Shown here: one piece after another, positions 63,566 to 64,000 of the stretch
How the letters are laid out: every line of letters starts with the position of its first letter
How positions within the stretch are numbered: position 1 is the first letter of the stretch
Assembly (NCBI GenBank): GCA_002356515.1
Contig: AP017605.1
Coordinates: 1,426,001-1,490,000 of the forward strand
Source: Mesorhizobium loti
GTDB lineage: Bacteria; Pseudomonadota; Alphaproteobacteria; Rhizobiales; Rhizobiaceae
Direction of reading: 5' to 3'
DNA: 64,000 nt
Made by a program: the position numbers and the translations under genes
The notes under the pieces: model-generated
Told to the model about the DNA's origin: nothing
Databases searched by the model: none
Seen by the model: only the letters and a program-made list of their open reading frames with translations

Positions 63566-64000
63566 GAGGCACTCCGCACGACATGCCCGACCGCGGCGGA
63601 GCGGATGCAATCCTTCATGTCGGCGAAGGCGACGGTCACGCCGATATTGCCCGGCGCGTAATGTGCCCATTTGCCGGAATTGGTCATCACCACGCCGTCG
63701 AGCCGCTCGAGGATGGAGGTGACATAGGTGCAGGTGTCGGCGACAGGGATCAGGCCGAAAGCCTCCATGCCGGCCAACGCCCCTTCCTCCTGCAGCCGCG
63801 TCAGCGTCGCGCGTCCGGTGTTGACATAGATCGGGATGCCCTTGCCAGGTGCTGCCTCGCGCAGCAGCGGCAACAGGCGCATCCATTCCTCGTGCGAGAA
63901 ATGCGGCGTGCCCAGCGACACGGCCGCCAGCGGCGCCCCGTCAGCCACTCCGGACAATCTGGACAGCGCATGATCGATGTCTGCCTGGGTGATGCGGATC
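63562..64000 (-). CDS. Aconitase-X-type dehydratase large subunit, partial at window edge
   Basis: The C-terminal 145 codons of the AcnX catalytic subunit (DUF521); the reading frame is open to base 64000, so the start lies outside the window. SLGTPHFSHEEWMRLLPLL and MEAFGLIPVADTCTYVTSIL, then VMTNSGKWAHYAPGNIGVTV, contain family Fe-S/substrate residues (C in DTCTYV). The context with a sugar operon and LacI gene does not define the substrate; cis-3-hydroxy-L-proline is a possibility from the family. Confidence 0.88.
   Translation of the reverse strand, partial: IRITQADIDHALSRLSGVADGAPLAAVSLGTPHFSHEEWMRLLPLLREAAPGKGIPIYVNTGRATLTRLQEEGALAGMEAFGLIPVADTCTYVTSILERLDGVVMTNSGKWAHYAPGNIGVTVAFADMKDCIRSAAVGHVVRSAS

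Overview
This window looks like a chromosomal or large-replicon segment of a high-GC rhizobial alphaproteobacterium, most likely Mesorhizobium or a close relative. This rests on protein flavour (FrcA-like and CUT1/CUT2 sugar importers, MocD/MocE-like proteins), on GC-rich hairpin repeats of the kind scattered through rhizobial genomes, and on frequent ATGA/GTGA gene overlaps. No rRNA, tRNA, CRISPR array, phage gene or replication origin was seen.

The segment is dominated by uptake and catabolism of sugars, polyols or sugar acids. Six ABC importers occur in 64 kb: four CUT2 systems (about 3.9-8.6, 15.7-18.9, 35.8-43.3 and 51.1-53.9 kb) and two CUT1 systems (29.9-34.1 and 56.1-61.7 kb).

Layout. 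0-3.3 kb: edge of a VapB-type antitoxin, a solitary sulfate-binding protein, an Rrf2 regulator and an LPLAT-like protein. 3.3-9.9 kb: gluconokinase with a CUT2 importer and a LacI/GntR-type regulator. 10-11.8 kb: MFS transporter and DUF3175 protein. 11.8-18.9 kb: two near-identical FadR-type regulators, an extended SDR, a hydroxyacid dehydrogenase and a CUT2 importer, linked by matching palindromic operators. 19.1-27.3 kb: AraC regulator, SRPBCC protein, a four-subunit molybdenum hydroxylase with its large subunit split into two genes, MoxR/VWA maturation partners and an amidohydrolase. 27.3-29.8 kb: an IS110-family and an IS5-family element, both inserted in one palindromic repeat. 29.9-34.9 kb: CUT1 importer led by a phosphoesterase. 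35.1-43.3 kb: AhpD-like protein and a CUT2 importer containing a permease-lactonase fusion, a second lactonase-like protein and a LysE exporter. 43.6-48.4 kb: MFS drug/H+ antiporter type protein, ornithine-cyclodeaminase-like protein, a MIO-lacking ammonia-lyase homologue and a PanB-like protein. 47.6-61.7 kb: a 14-kb run of minus-strand genes in which a CUT1 importer with two unequal ATPases is followed by MocA-, MocC- and MocB-like proteins, a CUT2 importer, an aldose-epimerase-like protein and MocD/MocE-like proteins. 62.1-64 kb: LacI regulator and the two subunits of an aconitase-X-type dehydratase, the larger running off the end.

The most notable items are the permease-lactonase fusion, the ammonia-lyase homologue lacking the MIO serine, the complementary degeneracy of the two CUT1 ATPases at 56-58 kb, the split molybdenum subunit, and the doubly interrupted palindromic repeat at 27.3-29.8 kb. 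Substrates of the transporters cannot be read from sequence alone.
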